DNA from: Mucilaginibacter sp. CSA2-8R
GTDB lineage: Bacteria; Bacteroidota; Bacteroidia; Sphingobacteriales; Sphingobacteriaceae
Assembly (NCBI RefSeq): GCF_038806765.1
Contig: NZ_CP152389.1
Span: 992,001 to 1,056,000, forward strand
Direction: 5' to 3'
Length of the DNA: 64,000 nt
The translations under genes and the position numbers were made by a program. Positions within the stretch are counted from its first letter, which is position 1. Each line of letters begins with the position of its first letter. The notes under the pieces are model-generated. The model did not search any database. It was not told the origin of the DNA and worked only from the letters and a program-made list of their open reading frames with translations. Shown in pieces: positions 49,603-60,400 of the stretch.

Positions 49603-50340
49603 ATGAAACACACCTACGCAGTAACCGGCATGACCTGTGCCGGCTGCCAATATAAAGTACAGCACCTGCTTTCGCAGGTTGACCACGTAAAAGAAGCCAG
49701 CGTTGATTTAGAAAAAGGTCAAGTAACGGTAGATATGGACCAGCATATTGCTACGCCTACCTTGCAATCCGCATTAAAAGAATATCCTAAATATCAACTG
49801 ACGGATGCGCCTGCTGTTGCGAGTTCGATCAGCGGCGATGCAGTGCAAGACGAAGCAAAATCCTGGTTTGAAACTTACAAGCCCATCGTGATCATATTTG
49901 GCTACATCACACTCGTGTCTATAATTGTCGGTTCTACCTTAATTGGTTTCAACGAGTTGCTGGCCATGCGGGTGTTTATGGCCGGTTTTTTCCTGGTGTT
50001 CTCGTTTTTTAAACTGCTAAACCTGGATGGTTTTGCCGATAGCTATGCCATGTATGATGTGATTGCCCGACGGTTTAAAGGTTGGGGTTATTTGTACGCC
50101 CTTATTGAGTTAGCGTTAGGAATTGCTTATGCGGCCGATTTTAATCCGGTAGCCACAAACATTATAACATTAGTGGTGATGTCGGTAAGCATCATCGGCG
50201 TGCTGCAAACCGTACTTAATAAAAGAGCCATACAATGTGCTTGCTTAGGGGGCGTGTTTAACCTGCCTATGAGTACCGTAACTATTATTGAAGACGGCTT
50301 GATGATACTGATGAGTGCCTTGATGCTTTTTATGTATTGA
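49603..50340 (+). CDS. HMA domain fused to MauE-like membrane protein
   Basis: A 245-residue protein. The N-terminal HMA domain has the metal motif GMTCAGC (Cys12 and Cys15) and covers residues about 1-68. From residue about 95 on there are four to five membrane helices with the MauE/DoxX layout and, between the last two, QCACLGGVFNLPMSTVTIIE. The pair of Cys in CAC could be redox-active or bind metal. Together with the upstream HMA-AraC regulator this suggests handling of copper or a similar soft metal; substrate and direction are inferred only. Confidence 0.88.
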   Translation: MKHTYAVTGMTCAGCQYKVQHLLSQVDHVKEASVDLEKGQVTVDMDQHIATPTLQSALKEYPKYQLTDAPAVASSISGDAVQDEAKSWFETYKPIVIIFGYITLVSIIVGSTLIGFNELLAMRVFMAGFFLVFSFFKLLNLDGFADSYAMYDVIARRFKGWGYLYALIELALGIAYAADFNPVATNIITLVVMSVSIIGVLQTVLNKRAIQCACLGGVFNLPMSTVTIIEDGLMILMSALMLFMY

Positions 50341-50360
50341 TATTGTATAGGAGCTATAAC

Positions 50361-50397
50361 ACAAACGGCAGCTATTTAAGAGATAGCTGCCGTTTGT
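50361..50397. terminator. bidirectional terminator between HMA-MauE gene and aroC
   Basis: ACAAACGGCAGCTAT and its exact complement (15 bp) enclose TTAAGAG. It separates the convergent genes. Confidence 0.8.
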
Positions 50398-50423
50398 GTT
50401 TATATAGTGCTATTGTAATTCAA

Positions 50424-51515
50424 TTACAATTTGCTGTTTTTGTTTCTGAGCCAATGGTCGGCCACCACCAAAGCGGCCATAGCCTCCACAATAGGTACGG
50501 CACGGGGTACCACGCAAGGGTCGTGGCGGCCTTTGCCCTGTATCTGGGCGGCGTTACCTTCGGCATCAATGGTGTTTTGGTTGGTCATGATAGTAGCTAC
50601 CGGTTTAAAGGCTACCTTAAACTCGATAGGCATCCCGTTACTGATACCGCCCTGTATACCTCCCGAAAAATTGGTACGGGTTTTTACTTCGCCATCTTCA
50701 TCTTTTACAAAAATATCGTTATGCTCCGAGCCTAACATTTCACTGCCGGCAAAGCCCGATCCATATTCAAAGCCGTGTACCGCATTAATGCTCAGCATCG
50801 CCTTGCCTAAATCGGCGTGCAGTTTATCAAATACCGGTTCGCCCAAACCTACGGGGCAGTTAGTGATGGTACAACTTACTTTGCCGCCAATGGTATCACC
50901 TTGCTTGCGCACTTCATCAATGCGGGCAATCATCTCTTCGGCAGTGGCAGGATCGGCACAGCGCACAATATTAGCTTCTCTAAGTGCTTCAAATTCCTGG
51001 GCTGATGTAATACTGATGTTAGGTGCTTCAATAGTTCCTACACCGCTTACATGAGCCAATACATCGATACCTTGCGTTTTGAGTAACTGCTTGGCAATGG
51101 CACCGGCAGCTACCCTGGCGGCTGTTTCGCGTGCAGATGATCGACCGCCGCCGCGGTGGTCGCGGATGCCATACTTTGTAAAATAAGTATAATCGGCGTG
51201 CGAAGGGCGAAATACATCAGTGTTGTGAGTATAATCTTTTGAGCGCTGGTCTTCGTTAGGGATCAGCATGGCTATCGGGGTACCGGTGGTTTTACCTTCA
51301 AACGTTCCGGACAAAATCTGTACAGTATCGCTTTCTTTGCGTTGGGTAGTAATTTTAGACTGCCCCGGCTTGCGTTTGTCCAGCTCGGCTTGGATGTAAT
51401 CTAAATCAACGCTTAACCCTGCGGGGCAGCCGTCAATAATAACGCCGATGGCCACGCCATGAGACTCGCCGAAAGTAGTGATACGAAAAAGTTGCCCGAA
51501 TGAATTACCAGCCAT
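50424..51515 (-). CDS. aroC: chorismate synthase
   Basis: A 363-residue FMN-dependent enzyme that forms chorismate from EPSP, the last shikimate step. Family signatures are [20 protein letters not shown] at the N-terminus, [20 protein letters not shown] in the middle and [20 protein letters not shown] toward the C-terminus. Length is normal. It is transcribed on its own, away from the pheA-aroA group, 3 kb downstream of it. Confidence 0.97.
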   Translation of the reverse strand: MAGNSFGQLFRITTFGESHGVAIGVIIDGCPAGLSVDLDYIQAELDKRKPGQSKITTQRKESDTVQILSGTFEGKTTGTPIAMLIPNEDQRSKDYTHNTDVFRPSHADYTYFTKYGIRDHRGGGRSSARETAARVAAGAIAKQLLKTQGIDVLAHVSGVGTIEAPNISITSAQEFEALREANIVRCADPATAEEMIARIDEVRKQGDTIGGKVSCTITNCPVGLGEPVFDKLHADLGKAMLSINAVHGFEYGSGFAGSEMLGSEHNDIFVKDEDGEVKTRTNFSGGIQGGISNGMPIEFKVAFKPVATIMTNQNTIDAEGNAAQIQGKGRHDPCVVPRAVPIVEAMAALVVADHWLRNKNSKL

Positions 51516-51610
51516 TTTTTTGAATAAAGAATAAAAAGAACCAAGGGTACAACTACGCTTGGTTTGAGCAAATATGTGAAATTTTGTGTAATAGGTGGTG
51601 ATAAAATAAG

Positions 51611-51648
51611 CGAAGAGGCCGGTAATTATATAACTACCAGCCTCTTCG
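51611..51648. terminator. terminator downstream of the cystathionine beta-synthase gene
   Basis: CGAAGAGGCCGGTA and TACCAGCCTCTTCG pair with one mismatch across ten bases. It ends the minus-strand gene at 51680. Confidence 0.75.
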
Positions 51649-51679
51649 TTTAAAAATTATCATAAGCTTATTTAGCTAT

Positions 51680-53041
51680 CTACGCCGAGATGGCATTGAT
51701 GATATCATATTGAGTAATAATCTCTATTTGACCTTTCTCATCTTCTACCAGCACCGCAGCGTTCTCTTTATTAATCATGGCCGAAATCTTATCAATCGAT
51801 GCGTTCAGGTCGACAAACGGGAATGGTGTAGTGGTAATGGCATTCACCGGCTGCGATTTAAGCGACGGGTTTTCGAGCAGGGCATCTAAAATATCACTCT
51901 CGGTAATTTTACCAACTACCATGCCTTGCTGCGTAACCGGTATTTGCGAAATATTCAGCGTTTTTATGGTATTAATGGCTTCCAGTACTGTTTTTTCGCT
52001 GTCGATAGTCACAATCTCAGAGCTTTCTTTTTTGCGGATAATATCGCGAGCAGTCAGTTTCTCGTCTTTCAAAAATCCGCGCTCGCGCAACCAGTCCTCA
52101 TTGTACATTTTACCCAAGTAGCGGGTACCATGGTCAGGGAAGATGATGACTACCACGTCGCCTTCTTTAAAACGGTCTTTCATCTGCAAGGTACCTGCTA
52201 CGGCAGAGCCGGTAGAGTTACCCGCAAAAATACCTTCCTGCATGGCAATCTGCCTGGTCATTAAAGCGGCATCCTTATCGGTTACCTTCTCAAAATGGTC
52301 AATCAGGCTAAAATCTACGTTTTGCGGTAAAAAGTCTTCGCCTATACCCTCGGTAATGTAAGGGTAAATCTCGTTTTTATCGAAGATGCCGGTTTCTTTA
52401 TATTTTTTAAATACCGAGCCGTAAGTGTCAATACCTAAAACCTGGATGTCAGGGTTCTTTTCTTTCAAAAAACGAGCAGTGCCCGATATCGTGCCACCGG
52501 TACCTACACCTACCACCAGGTGGGTGATTTTACCTTCGGTCTGCTCCCAAATTTCTGGTCCAGTTTGTTCATAATGCGCCTGTGCATTCGATAAATTATC
52601 GTACTGATTAGGTTTCCAGGAGTTGGGCACTTCTTTTTCTAACCGCGACGATACGGAGTAATACGACCGGGGGTCCTCAGGCTCTACGTTGGTAGGGCAA
52701 ACAATAACCTCTGCTCCAAATGCACGCAGGGCATCAAATTTTTCTTTGGATTGCTTATCGGTGCTGGTAAATATACATTTATAACCTTTAATAACCGCAG
52801 CAATGGCCAGGCCCATGCCTGTATTGCCCGACGTGCCTTCAATAATAGTTCCGCCTGGTTTTAGCCGGCCGTCTTTTTCGGCATCTTCTATCATTTTAAG
52901 CGCCATACGGTCTTTGATAGAATTGCCGGGGTTGGTAGTTTCTATTTTAGCCAGCACGGTGGCTTTAATATCTTTGGTTATCCGGTTCAGTTTAACCATT
53001 GGGGTGTTGCCAATAGTTTCCAGTATGTTATTACTCCACAT
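51680..53041 (-). CDS. cystathionine beta-synthase-like PLP enzyme with CBS pair
   Basis: A 453-residue enzyme. Residues about 1-320 are the PLP fold type II domain, with the PLP Lys43 in NPGNSIKDRMALKM, the phosphate loop IIEGTSGNTGMG and GVGTGGTISGTARFLK. Residues about 335-453 hold two CBS motifs (IVTIDSEKTVLEAINTIKTL; FPFVDLNASIDKISAMINKE), which in human CBS bind S-adenosylmethionine. The combination indicates cystathionine beta-synthase of the reverse transsulfuration route rather than plain cysteine synthase, although activity must be tested. Confidence 0.92.
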   Translation of the reverse strand: MWSNNILETIGNTPMVKLNRITKDIKATVLAKIETTNPGNSIKDRMALKMIEDAEKDGRLKPGGTIIEGTSGNTGMGLAIAAVIKGYKCIFTSTDKQSKEKFDALRAFGAEVIVCPTNVEPEDPRSYYSVSSRLEKEVPNSWKPNQYDNLSNAQAHYEQTGPEIWEQTEGKITHLVVGVGTGGTISGTARFLKEKNPDIQVLGIDTYGSVFKKYKETGIFDKNEIYPYITEGIGEDFLPQNVDFSLIDHFEKVTDKDAALMTRQIAMQEGIFAGNSTGSAVAGTLQMKDRFKEGDVVVIIFPDHGTRYLGKMYNEDWLRERGFLKDEKLTARDIIRKKESSEIVTIDSEKTVLEAINTIKTLNISQIPVTQQGMVVGKITESDILDALLENPSLKSQPVNAITTTPFPFVDLNASIDKISAMINKENAAVLVEDEKGQIEIITQYDIINAISA

Positions 53042-53195
53042 AATTAGTAGACAAAAGTGAGAATATTAAATGAATAACAAATGCATTAGTTGCACAAATG
53101 ATGCAGTAATGATTAAAATAAACGCCTGTCCAGACCTGATTTCTTGATTTGCGCCAACGGCATATCATTTAATAGGCTATGTGGTTTTAAACAAA

Positions 53196-53237
53196 AAAAG
53201 CATGGTGTTTAGCAAAACTGCCACACACCATGCTTTT
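53196..53237. terminator. terminator downstream of the DUF5686 gene
   Basis: AAAAGCATGGTGT and ACACCATGCTTTT form a 13-bp stem around a 16-base loop, usable on both strands; it ends the minus-strand gene at 53257. Confidence 0.8.
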
Positions 53238-53256
53238 ACTAAAAAGGAGAAAAGTA

Positions 53257-55812
53257 TTAAAAATCGAATTTTACAAAAAACCTTACCCCTAATTTAGATA
53301 CATCCGGATTATCCAGGTAAGTGAAACGTTTCACTAAATCTACCCTCAGTATTTTAAAAATGTTGGATATACCTACGCTTCCTTCTAAATAAGGTTTGCC
53401 GTTAAGGGTATAAGTAAGCGGTATACCGGCACCGTCAACCGGGAAAGCTGGCAAATCAGGGTGAAGCGACGGATTATTTTCGTTTCGTAAACCGCCCCAA
53501 AGGCCTTTAAAATCAACCACCTCACGCCATTTTAATTCTTTAAGTAATGGTATCTTGTTAAAAAAGAAACCGTTAAAGTTGTGGTCAATATTAAAACTGG
53601 CGTAATGGTCGCTCACAAACTCTAAGAAGTTCATTAAGTTGTATGATTGAAACTGAAACGCGTAGCTTTGGTTGGCCCTGTGTATGTAAGATAATGCGAA
53701 TGGCACTTTACCAAACAAATTACCCCCTTCGGCCGAAAAATCGGTATAGCCTAACTGCGACAAGTAAAAGCGCTTGGTAATATTGGCAGTGATGTTTTGG
53801 TAATTGTAATCGCCGCCTAACAGGCCTTTGACGCCCTGGCTATAGCGCAAAGTAAAAACCGGGTATTTGTCGGGGATAGGGGTACGGTACAATTTACCCT
53901 GGTAAAACTTTTCCTGAGGGGCATAGCGAAACTCTGCTGATAGCTCGGTGGTGCGAATTGCGTTGATGTTATTAGGCTGACCGTTAACCGTATTGATAAA
54001 ATACAATGAACCGGCGGCACTTTGATCCCATTTTTTTAGTCCCAGTGCGTACGAAAAATGATTTTGGAACTCGTGCATGTAATCGAGCCTAAAGATATCA
54101 TTGTACAACCATTTGTCGTTCAGGCCGCGTTTAAATGATAGCAGGAAACTGCTCTCCTGCACAAACTGTAATTCCTGACCCGGAATTTTAGTGTCGTGCT
54201 GAAAGCTGGCGCGGATGTAATGCTGCGGAAAGCGATAAATAGATTTATTGTTAAAGGAGTAAGTACCACTCAAAAAATACTTCCATTTTTCGTCCTTAAA
54301 GCCATAGGCACCGTAAGTTTCAAAATAATAACGCTGACTGAGTGCTGTTGTAGTACGGCCGCCTAACCGTAGGCGGAAACCTTCTACCGGGTTAAAGCTG
54401 TAAAAAGTGTTTACCGGCCCCATCTCAAAAGGGCCAAAATTTTTATAACCTGCAATAAACAGCGTAAGTAAATCCATCGTGCGTTTAAACGAGGGGATGG
54501 TTTGCAGGCTGTCTATGTTTTTATAAACATCGCGCTGTGCCGTGGTAAGGGTATCTAATCGGTTAGATTGCCAGAATGCATCATTTTTTTCATCAGCTTT
54601 TGGCAGAGTGACCACCGAGGGGCCCTCATAGGCAGTGCTGGGTTGCGGATGGTTGATGACAAAGTTTTTAAGGGTTACCGTACGCTCGCCAAAAATACCG
54701 CCGCCTTTGTTTTTATTGATGCCGAAATCAATTTTAAGGTCGCTGTTGCTTAGATGGTAACGCCCATCGCTGCTTTTTTCAAAGCCCAGGGCTGCCTGCA
54801 TCTGGCGTACAAAGTTTAAGTTGATGTTTTTGTTTACAGTGAGCACTGCATTTTCAACTGCATAATTGCCGTCCAGGGTAATGTAAATACGTCCCTCAAA
54901 CAATAAATCGGTTGTGTTACGGGGGGTAAAGCTCAGTTCTACCAGTTTAGGGTTTTGATCTTTGATAGTATCAGTAATAAAAAACTTGTAAAAAGTAGGG
55001 GCGCCATCAGCAATCGGACTAAGGATTTGGTTGCTTAGCATCGAAATATTGTTATCATAAATATCAATATCCTGGTACATGCGGTTAAAGTAAGTGCTCA
55101 GCCCCTGGTTGTCTACAAAGTTTTCATCGTACTTTACCTGCTTATCAGCCGTAATAATTTGTTTGTGTGTATTAGGGCTTTTGCGATAATAGTTGTCCGA
55201 CAGTTTTTCCTCCATGTACATAGGCAACAGGTTTTTACCACCAATGGCTGATGAGTCCTGCTCTTGAAACATAAACTGGTAATTCTTAAAAATTTTGCGG
55301 TTCTTGAATTTCTCCGAAAGGTTGCTGAGCGAAAAGAACATCTTTTCGTATTGTTGATACTGCGTGTAATTGTAACTATCGGTTCGGTTTTGATTTTTGT
55401 GCGCAATCACCTGGCGTATCAGCTCAACGGCCGGGTTATTTTTATTGCTGTATTTCTTCTTTTTACCTGCCTTTACCACAACAGTCTGTAGCTGCCGGGT
55501 ATCGCTGGTTAAGTTAATGTCTACTGTTTGCTCGCGGCCTGCAATAATATTTTTAACAACTGTAATATAGCCCAGGTAGGTTACCCTGATTTGGGTATAT
55601 GTACCGTTAATGGTAATGCTGTATTTACCATCATCGTCGGTACGTACACCCTGTGTGCTGCCCACAACACCTATGGTTACATAAGGCAGTACAGTTTTGG
55701 TCCTGGCTTCGCGCACAGTGCCTTTTACTACCGTGTTTTGTGCAAAAGCCAGGGTTGAAATGGCCATGCAAAAAATCAGCAGAAAATATTTGTTTAATTT
55801 ACTAATGTTCAT
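53257..55812 (-). CDS. DUF5686 outer-membrane protein with carboxypeptidase-like N-domain
   Basis: An 851-residue exported protein. A signal peptide (FLLIFCMAISTLAFAQ) is followed by a CarboxypepD_reg-like beta domain (VVKGTVREARTKTVLPYVTI, about 25-110). The long DUF5686 region then shows many amphipathic strands and ends in KLGVRFFVKFDF, the usual C-terminal barrel strand. It lacks a TonB plug, so it is not a classic TonB receptor. DUF5686 proteins are common outer-membrane barrels in Bacteroidota; their role is unknown. Confidence 0.88.
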   Translation of the reverse strand: MNISKLNKYFLLIFCMAISTLAFAQNTVVKGTVREARTKTVLPYVTIGVVGSTQGVRTDDDGKYSITINGTYTQIRVTYLGYITVVKNIIAGREQTVDINLTSDTRQLQTVVVKAGKKKKYSNKNNPAVELIRQVIAHKNQNRTDSYNYTQYQQYEKMFFSLSNLSEKFKNRKIFKNYQFMFQEQDSSAIGGKNLLPMYMEEKLSDNYYRKSPNTHKQIITADKQVKYDENFVDNQGLSTYFNRMYQDIDIYDNNISMLSNQILSPIADGAPTFYKFFITDTIKDQNPKLVELSFTPRNTTDLLFEGRIYITLDGNYAVENAVLTVNKNINLNFVRQMQAALGFEKSSDGRYHLSNSDLKIDFGINKNKGGGIFGERTVTLKNFVINHPQPSTAYEGPSVVTLPKADEKNDAFWQSNRLDTLTTAQRDVYKNIDSLQTIPSFKRTMDLLTLFIAGYKNFGPFEMGPVNTFYSFNPVEGFRLRLGGRTTTALSQRYYFETYGAYGFKDEKWKYFLSGTYSFNNKSIYRFPQHYIRASFQHDTKIPGQELQFVQESSFLLSFKRGLNDKWLYNDIFRLDYMHEFQNHFSYALGLKKWDQSAAGSLYFINTVNGQPNNINAIRTTELSAEFRYAPQEKFYQGKLYRTPIPDKYPVFTLRYSQGVKGLLGGDYNYQNITANITKRFYLSQLGYTDFSAEGGNLFGKVPFALSYIHRANQSYAFQFQSYNLMNFLEFVSDHYASFNIDHNFNGFFFNKIPLLKELKWREVVDFKGLWGGLRNENNPSLHPDLPAFPVDGAGIPLTYTLNGKPYLEGSVGISNIFKILRVDLVKRFTYLDNPDVSKLGVRFFVKFDF

Positions 55813-55983
55813 GATTATGAGAGAGTTCGGAGCTGAATGATAGTGCCGTCAAATATAAGTTGGTGACGAGGATGGTTTAAGGTCAAACCATATTTATGAT
55901 ATTACATTGACGGTAAGCTATGGTAACCATTATGCAACTGGATGATAAGTTGCACAATGGTTAAATTATTGCTTAAAACAGCT

Positions 55984-57399
55984 TTATTGTTTCCAACCGC
56001 CGCCCAAAGCCTGGTACAGGTTAACGATGGATTGCAGCTCCTGCAATCTGTCGTTTATACCGCTAAGCTGTGCAGCCAGCAGGCTTTGTTCTGATGTTAA
56101 TACGTCGGTATAGTTGGTGGCCGAGCTGTAGCGCAAAAGCTCTTTAGTATAATCCACTGCTTTTTCTAAAGCCTTCAGCTGATTAGCCCGGGTGTTTTGT
56201 TTTTCGACGGCAGTTTGGTAAGCAAATAAAGCGTTCGAAACTTCGCCGCCTGCGTTCAATAATGATTGCTGGAAGGCGTAGTAGGCCTCTTGTTGCTGTG
56301 CTTGTGCTATCCTTAAGCGCGATTTGTTTAAGCCTTTGTTAAAGATAGGCTGCGTTAACCCACCAACAATATTGTAAAAAATTGAATTATCAAACAGGTT
56401 CCTGATCCGAAGTGAAGACACACCACCCTGCGCAGTAATAGTTAATTGCGGATAAAAGTAGGTGCGCGCCACGTTGGTGTTTTCAAATGCACTACGGAAA
56501 GCCAGTTCGGACTGCTGTACATCGGGCCTGTTTTTAAGCAGTTGCGATGGTACGCCGGTCTGCAGGTTATGATATGGTTTTTGGTCGGCCAGCGAGCTGC
56601 GTTTAATGGCGCCTGGTCCTTGTGCCAATAGGATGCTCAGTGCATTCTCCGTTTCGCGAATGCTGCGTTTCAAATCCGGAATGGTAACCTCGGCAGCGTA
56701 ACGGTTAGCTTCGCTCTGCACCACGGCAGCGCCTGTTACTATGGCACTTTCCTTCAATGCTTTCATCGTCTCCACGTCGCTTATCCGGTTTTTTAGCGTT
56801 TGCTCGGTAATGCGTAGTTGCTCATCCAAGGCCAGCAGGTTATAATAGTTGTTGGCAATGTTGGCAATCAGCTGTGTTTGTACGGCACGTTTGGCAGCAT
56901 CACTTTGTAAGAGCACAGCCAGTGCCTGCCGCTTGGCGCTGCTTAGCTTGCCCCATATATCAGCTTCCCAGCTGGTATTGAGCGCAGCCTGATAGGTGGT
57001 AGTTTTGAGGTTAAACGTGTTGGCAAACTCGGGCGGAAAGTTTAAGCCTGCTGCAGATTGCTTAACCCTTGTTGCCGTTGCGCTCCCGCTCAGGCTTGGC
57101 AAAAATGCTGCCCGGCTTTGCTGCAGATTAGCTTGCGCTTCGTTAATACGCTGCACTGCAGTTTTTAAGTCCAGGTTTTCTTGTATGCCCCGGTTTATCA
57201 GGTTTTGCAATACGGTGTCGGTAAACAGTTGGTTAACCGGCAGGTTGGCAATAGTAGTGGTATCGGTAACGGTAGTATCGCGGTACAGGTTGCCTTTTAC
57301 ATCCAAACCCGGCTGCTGATACTTTTTAGTTACACACGAAGCAAATACCAGTGCTGCTGCCAGCACTGTGTAAATTTGCTTTTTATATCCTTTAATCAT
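55984..57399 (-). CDS. outer-membrane channel of RND efflux pump (TolC/NodT family)
   Basis: A 471-residue lipoprotein (signal with lipobox LVFASC) of the NodT branch of TolC-like channels. Two repeated halves with long helices and conserved pieces DLKTAVQRINEAQANLQQSR, ASWEADIWGKLSSAKRQ-like NTSWEADIWGKLSSA, and RPDVQQSELAFRSAFENTNV support this. It is the last gene of the operon regulator-adaptor-pump-channel on the minus strand, 35 bases after the pump gene. Confidence 0.93.
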   Translation of the reverse strand: MIKGYKKQIYTVLAAALVFASCVTKKYQQPGLDVKGNLYRDTTVTDTTTIANLPVNQLFTDTVLQNLINRGIQENLDLKTAVQRINEAQANLQQSRAAFLPSLSGSATATRVKQSAAGLNFPPEFANTFNLKTTTYQAALNTSWEADIWGKLSSAKRQALAVLLQSDAAKRAVQTQLIANIANNYYNLLALDEQLRITEQTLKNRISDVETMKALKESAIVTGAAVVQSEANRYAAEVTIPDLKRSIRETENALSILLAQGPGAIKRSSLADQKPYHNLQTGVPSQLLKNRPDVQQSELAFRSAFENTNVARTYFYPQLTITAQGGVSSLRIRNLFDNSIFYNIVGGLTQPIFNKGLNKSRLRIAQAQQQEAYYAFQQSLLNAGGEVSNALFAYQTAVEKQNTRANQLKALEKAVDYTKELLRYSSATNYTDVLTSEQSLLAAQLSGINDRLQELQSIVNLYQALGGGWKQ

Positions 57400-57434
57400 G
57401 TTGATGATTGGCTGAATAAGTTAATGAATGTTGA

Positions 57435-60400
57435 TTAATGAACTTCGGAAAGGGTGGCTTCTTCAGTTTCGACTGGCTGTGGCTTGCCGCCAATGCGCTC
57501 CTGCAACGATTGGAACATGATGAACAGTACCGGTATTACAAATACACCGAATATGGTGCCAATCAGCATACCGCCAACCGCGCCCGTGCCGATTGACCGG
57601 TTACCCGCGGCACCTGCCCCCGATGCCAGCATTAGTGGTACCAGGCCTAAAATAAACGCAAACGAAGTCATCAGAATAGGACGCAAACGAGCTACTGCAC
57701 CATCTATGGCAGCATTCACAATGCTTTCGCCTTCGCGGCGGCGGGCTACCGAGAATTCAACAATCAAAATCGCATTCTTGGCCAGCAAACCAATAAGCAT
57801 AATCAGCGTAATTTGCAGGTAGATGTTGTTTTGAATCCCAAAAAAGAAAGCAAAAATGAATGCTCCTGCCAAACCGATAGGTAAGGACAGCAAAACGGCG
57901 AAAGGCAAAATATAACTTTCGTATTGCGCGCTCAGCAAGAAGTAAACAAACACCAGGCACAGCATAAAGATGAACATGGTTTGGCTGCCACCCGAAATCT
58001 CTTCGCGGGTTAAGCCCGAAAACTCATAACCAAAGCCGGCAGGCAGGGTTTTAGCCGCCACCTCGCGGATAGCCTTAATGGCATCACCCGAACTGTAGCC
58101 TGGTTTTGGTGCACCGGTAACCGAAATAGAGGTAAACAAGTTAAAGCGGTTAATAGACTCCGGCCCGTAAACCCTTTTCAGGCTTACAAATTCTGATATC
58201 GGGGCCATTACGCCATCATTAGTGCGTACATAAATACCATTCAAACTTTCGGGCGTACCGCGGTAGGGCGCTGCAGCCTGAATCATTACCCGGTACTGTT
58301 TGCCAAACTGGTTAAAGTTAGACGCATATAAACCACCATAATAGCCTTGCAGCGTTCCTAAAACAGAGCTTACCGATACGTTGGCATCCTTACATTTCGG
58401 TACATTTACATCAACCTGAAACTGCGGGAAGTTGGTATTGAAAAAGGTAGTAGCGTACTGTATTTCGGGGCGCTGACTTAATGCCGCTAAAAACTTGCCG
58501 TTAACCTGAGCAAAGTTGTTAATGTCGCTGCCGGTTTTATCCTGCACCTGAAACTCAAAGCCACTACTGTTACCAAAGCCCTGCAATGCAGGAGGCACGA
58601 TAAACAGAATACGGGCACTTTTGATGCCGGCCGTCATACCAAATAGTTTACCAGTTACGGCATCAACAGTATGTTCGGCACCCTCGCGCTTATCCCATGG
58701 TTTTAATTTAATAAATACCACACCATAAGAACCGCCGGCACCGCTCAAAATACCCTGGCCGGCAATGCGGGTAGCCGATTCTACCTCGGGCATTTTTTGG
58801 ATCATGTCGGCCACCTGGTTTACAACCTGGGTGGTACGCTCTAATGATGATGCCGGTGGTAAAGAGATATCACCGATAATAAAGCCCTGATCTTCGTTAG
58901 GTACGAAGGCGCTTGGTGTGGTTTTTAGTAAAAACCAGAACACCACGGCAAACACGGCAATACCGGCAATCGCTATCCATTTTTTTACGGCTAAAAAGCT
59001 AACCGAACGTTTGTATTTCTGGGTAAGCGAATCGAATGAGGTATTGAAAGCGGTATAAAAACGCTGTAACAAACCAGACTTGTGGTGCTCACCTTCCGGG
59101 TGCGGTTTTAGCAACAGCGCACACAGGGCAGGGCTCAAGGTTAACGCGTTAACGGCCGAAATTAAAATAGAGATAGCCAGCGTTAAACCAAACTGTTTGT
59201 AAAATACACCAGACGAACCAGTAATAAATGATACCGGAACAAATACCGCAGCCATAACCAAAGTAATAGAGATAATGGCACTGCTAATTTCGCTCATGGC
59301 ATCGGTAGTTGCTTTGCGGGCAGATTTTACGCCATGGTCCAGTTTGGCATGCACGGCCTCTACCACCACAATGGCATCATCCACTACAATACCAATGGCC
59401 AGAACCAAAGCGAATAAGGTAAGCAGGTTAATGGTAAAGCCAAATAACTGCAAAAAGAAAAAGGTACCTATAATAGCCACCGGAACGGCAATAGCTGGTA
59501 TAAGCGTTGAGCGGAAGTCTTGCAAAAAGACGAATACGACGATAAACACCAGAACAAAAGCCTCAACCAACGTGTGGATTACCTTTTCGATAGATACATC
59601 CAGAAACTCGTTGGCACTAAAGATAGGGACTACCTTGATGCCGGCCGGAAATGTTTTTGATGCTGCCTCAATGGTTTGCTCACACTGTGCAATCATCTCG
59701 TGTGCGTTTGATCCGGCAGTTTGGAATACGGCCACAGCTATTGACGGATTGCCATTGGTTTCGGTGTTGCTCGCATAGCTTAATGAGCCCAGCTCTACCT
59801 TGGCTATATCGCGAAGGCGCAAAATCTGTCCCTTGGTTGCCGAGCGTATAACGATGTTTTCGAACTCGGAAGGTGATTTTAAACGGCCTTTGTATTTTAA
59901 AACATATTGAAAAGACTGATCGCTGTTTTCACCGATTTTACCCGGAGCAGCTTCAATATTTTGCTCAGCAAGCGCGGCGTTTACGTCATCAGGAATTAAG
60001 CCATAGGTGGCCATTACATCCGGTTTTAACCAGATACGCATCGAGTAATCCTGCTGACCGAATACGCTGGCATCACCCACACCGTTTACCCGTTTCAGTT
60101 GCGGGAGCAGGTTGATGTTGGCATAGTTTTGCAAAAAAGTCTGGTCGTAAGATTTGTTGGTACTGGTCATGGCAAATACCATTACCATACTGCTTTGCTG
60201 TTTAGCGGTGGTTACACCTGCTTTAGTTACCTCGGCAGGTAACAGCGGTGTAGCTTTTGATACCCGGTTTTGCACGTTTACCGCTGCCAAATCGGGGTTG
60301 GTACCCAGTTTAAAGTAAACGGTAATTTTAGCACTACCGTCATTACTGGCAGTCGAGGTCATGTAGGTCATGTTCTCTACGCCGTTAATCTGTTCTTCGA

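Noticed and set aside
59275..59778. 167-codon + strand frame inside the RND pump gene
   Set aside because: Antisense to a fully recognised AcrB-like coding region; a shadow caused by high third-position bias.
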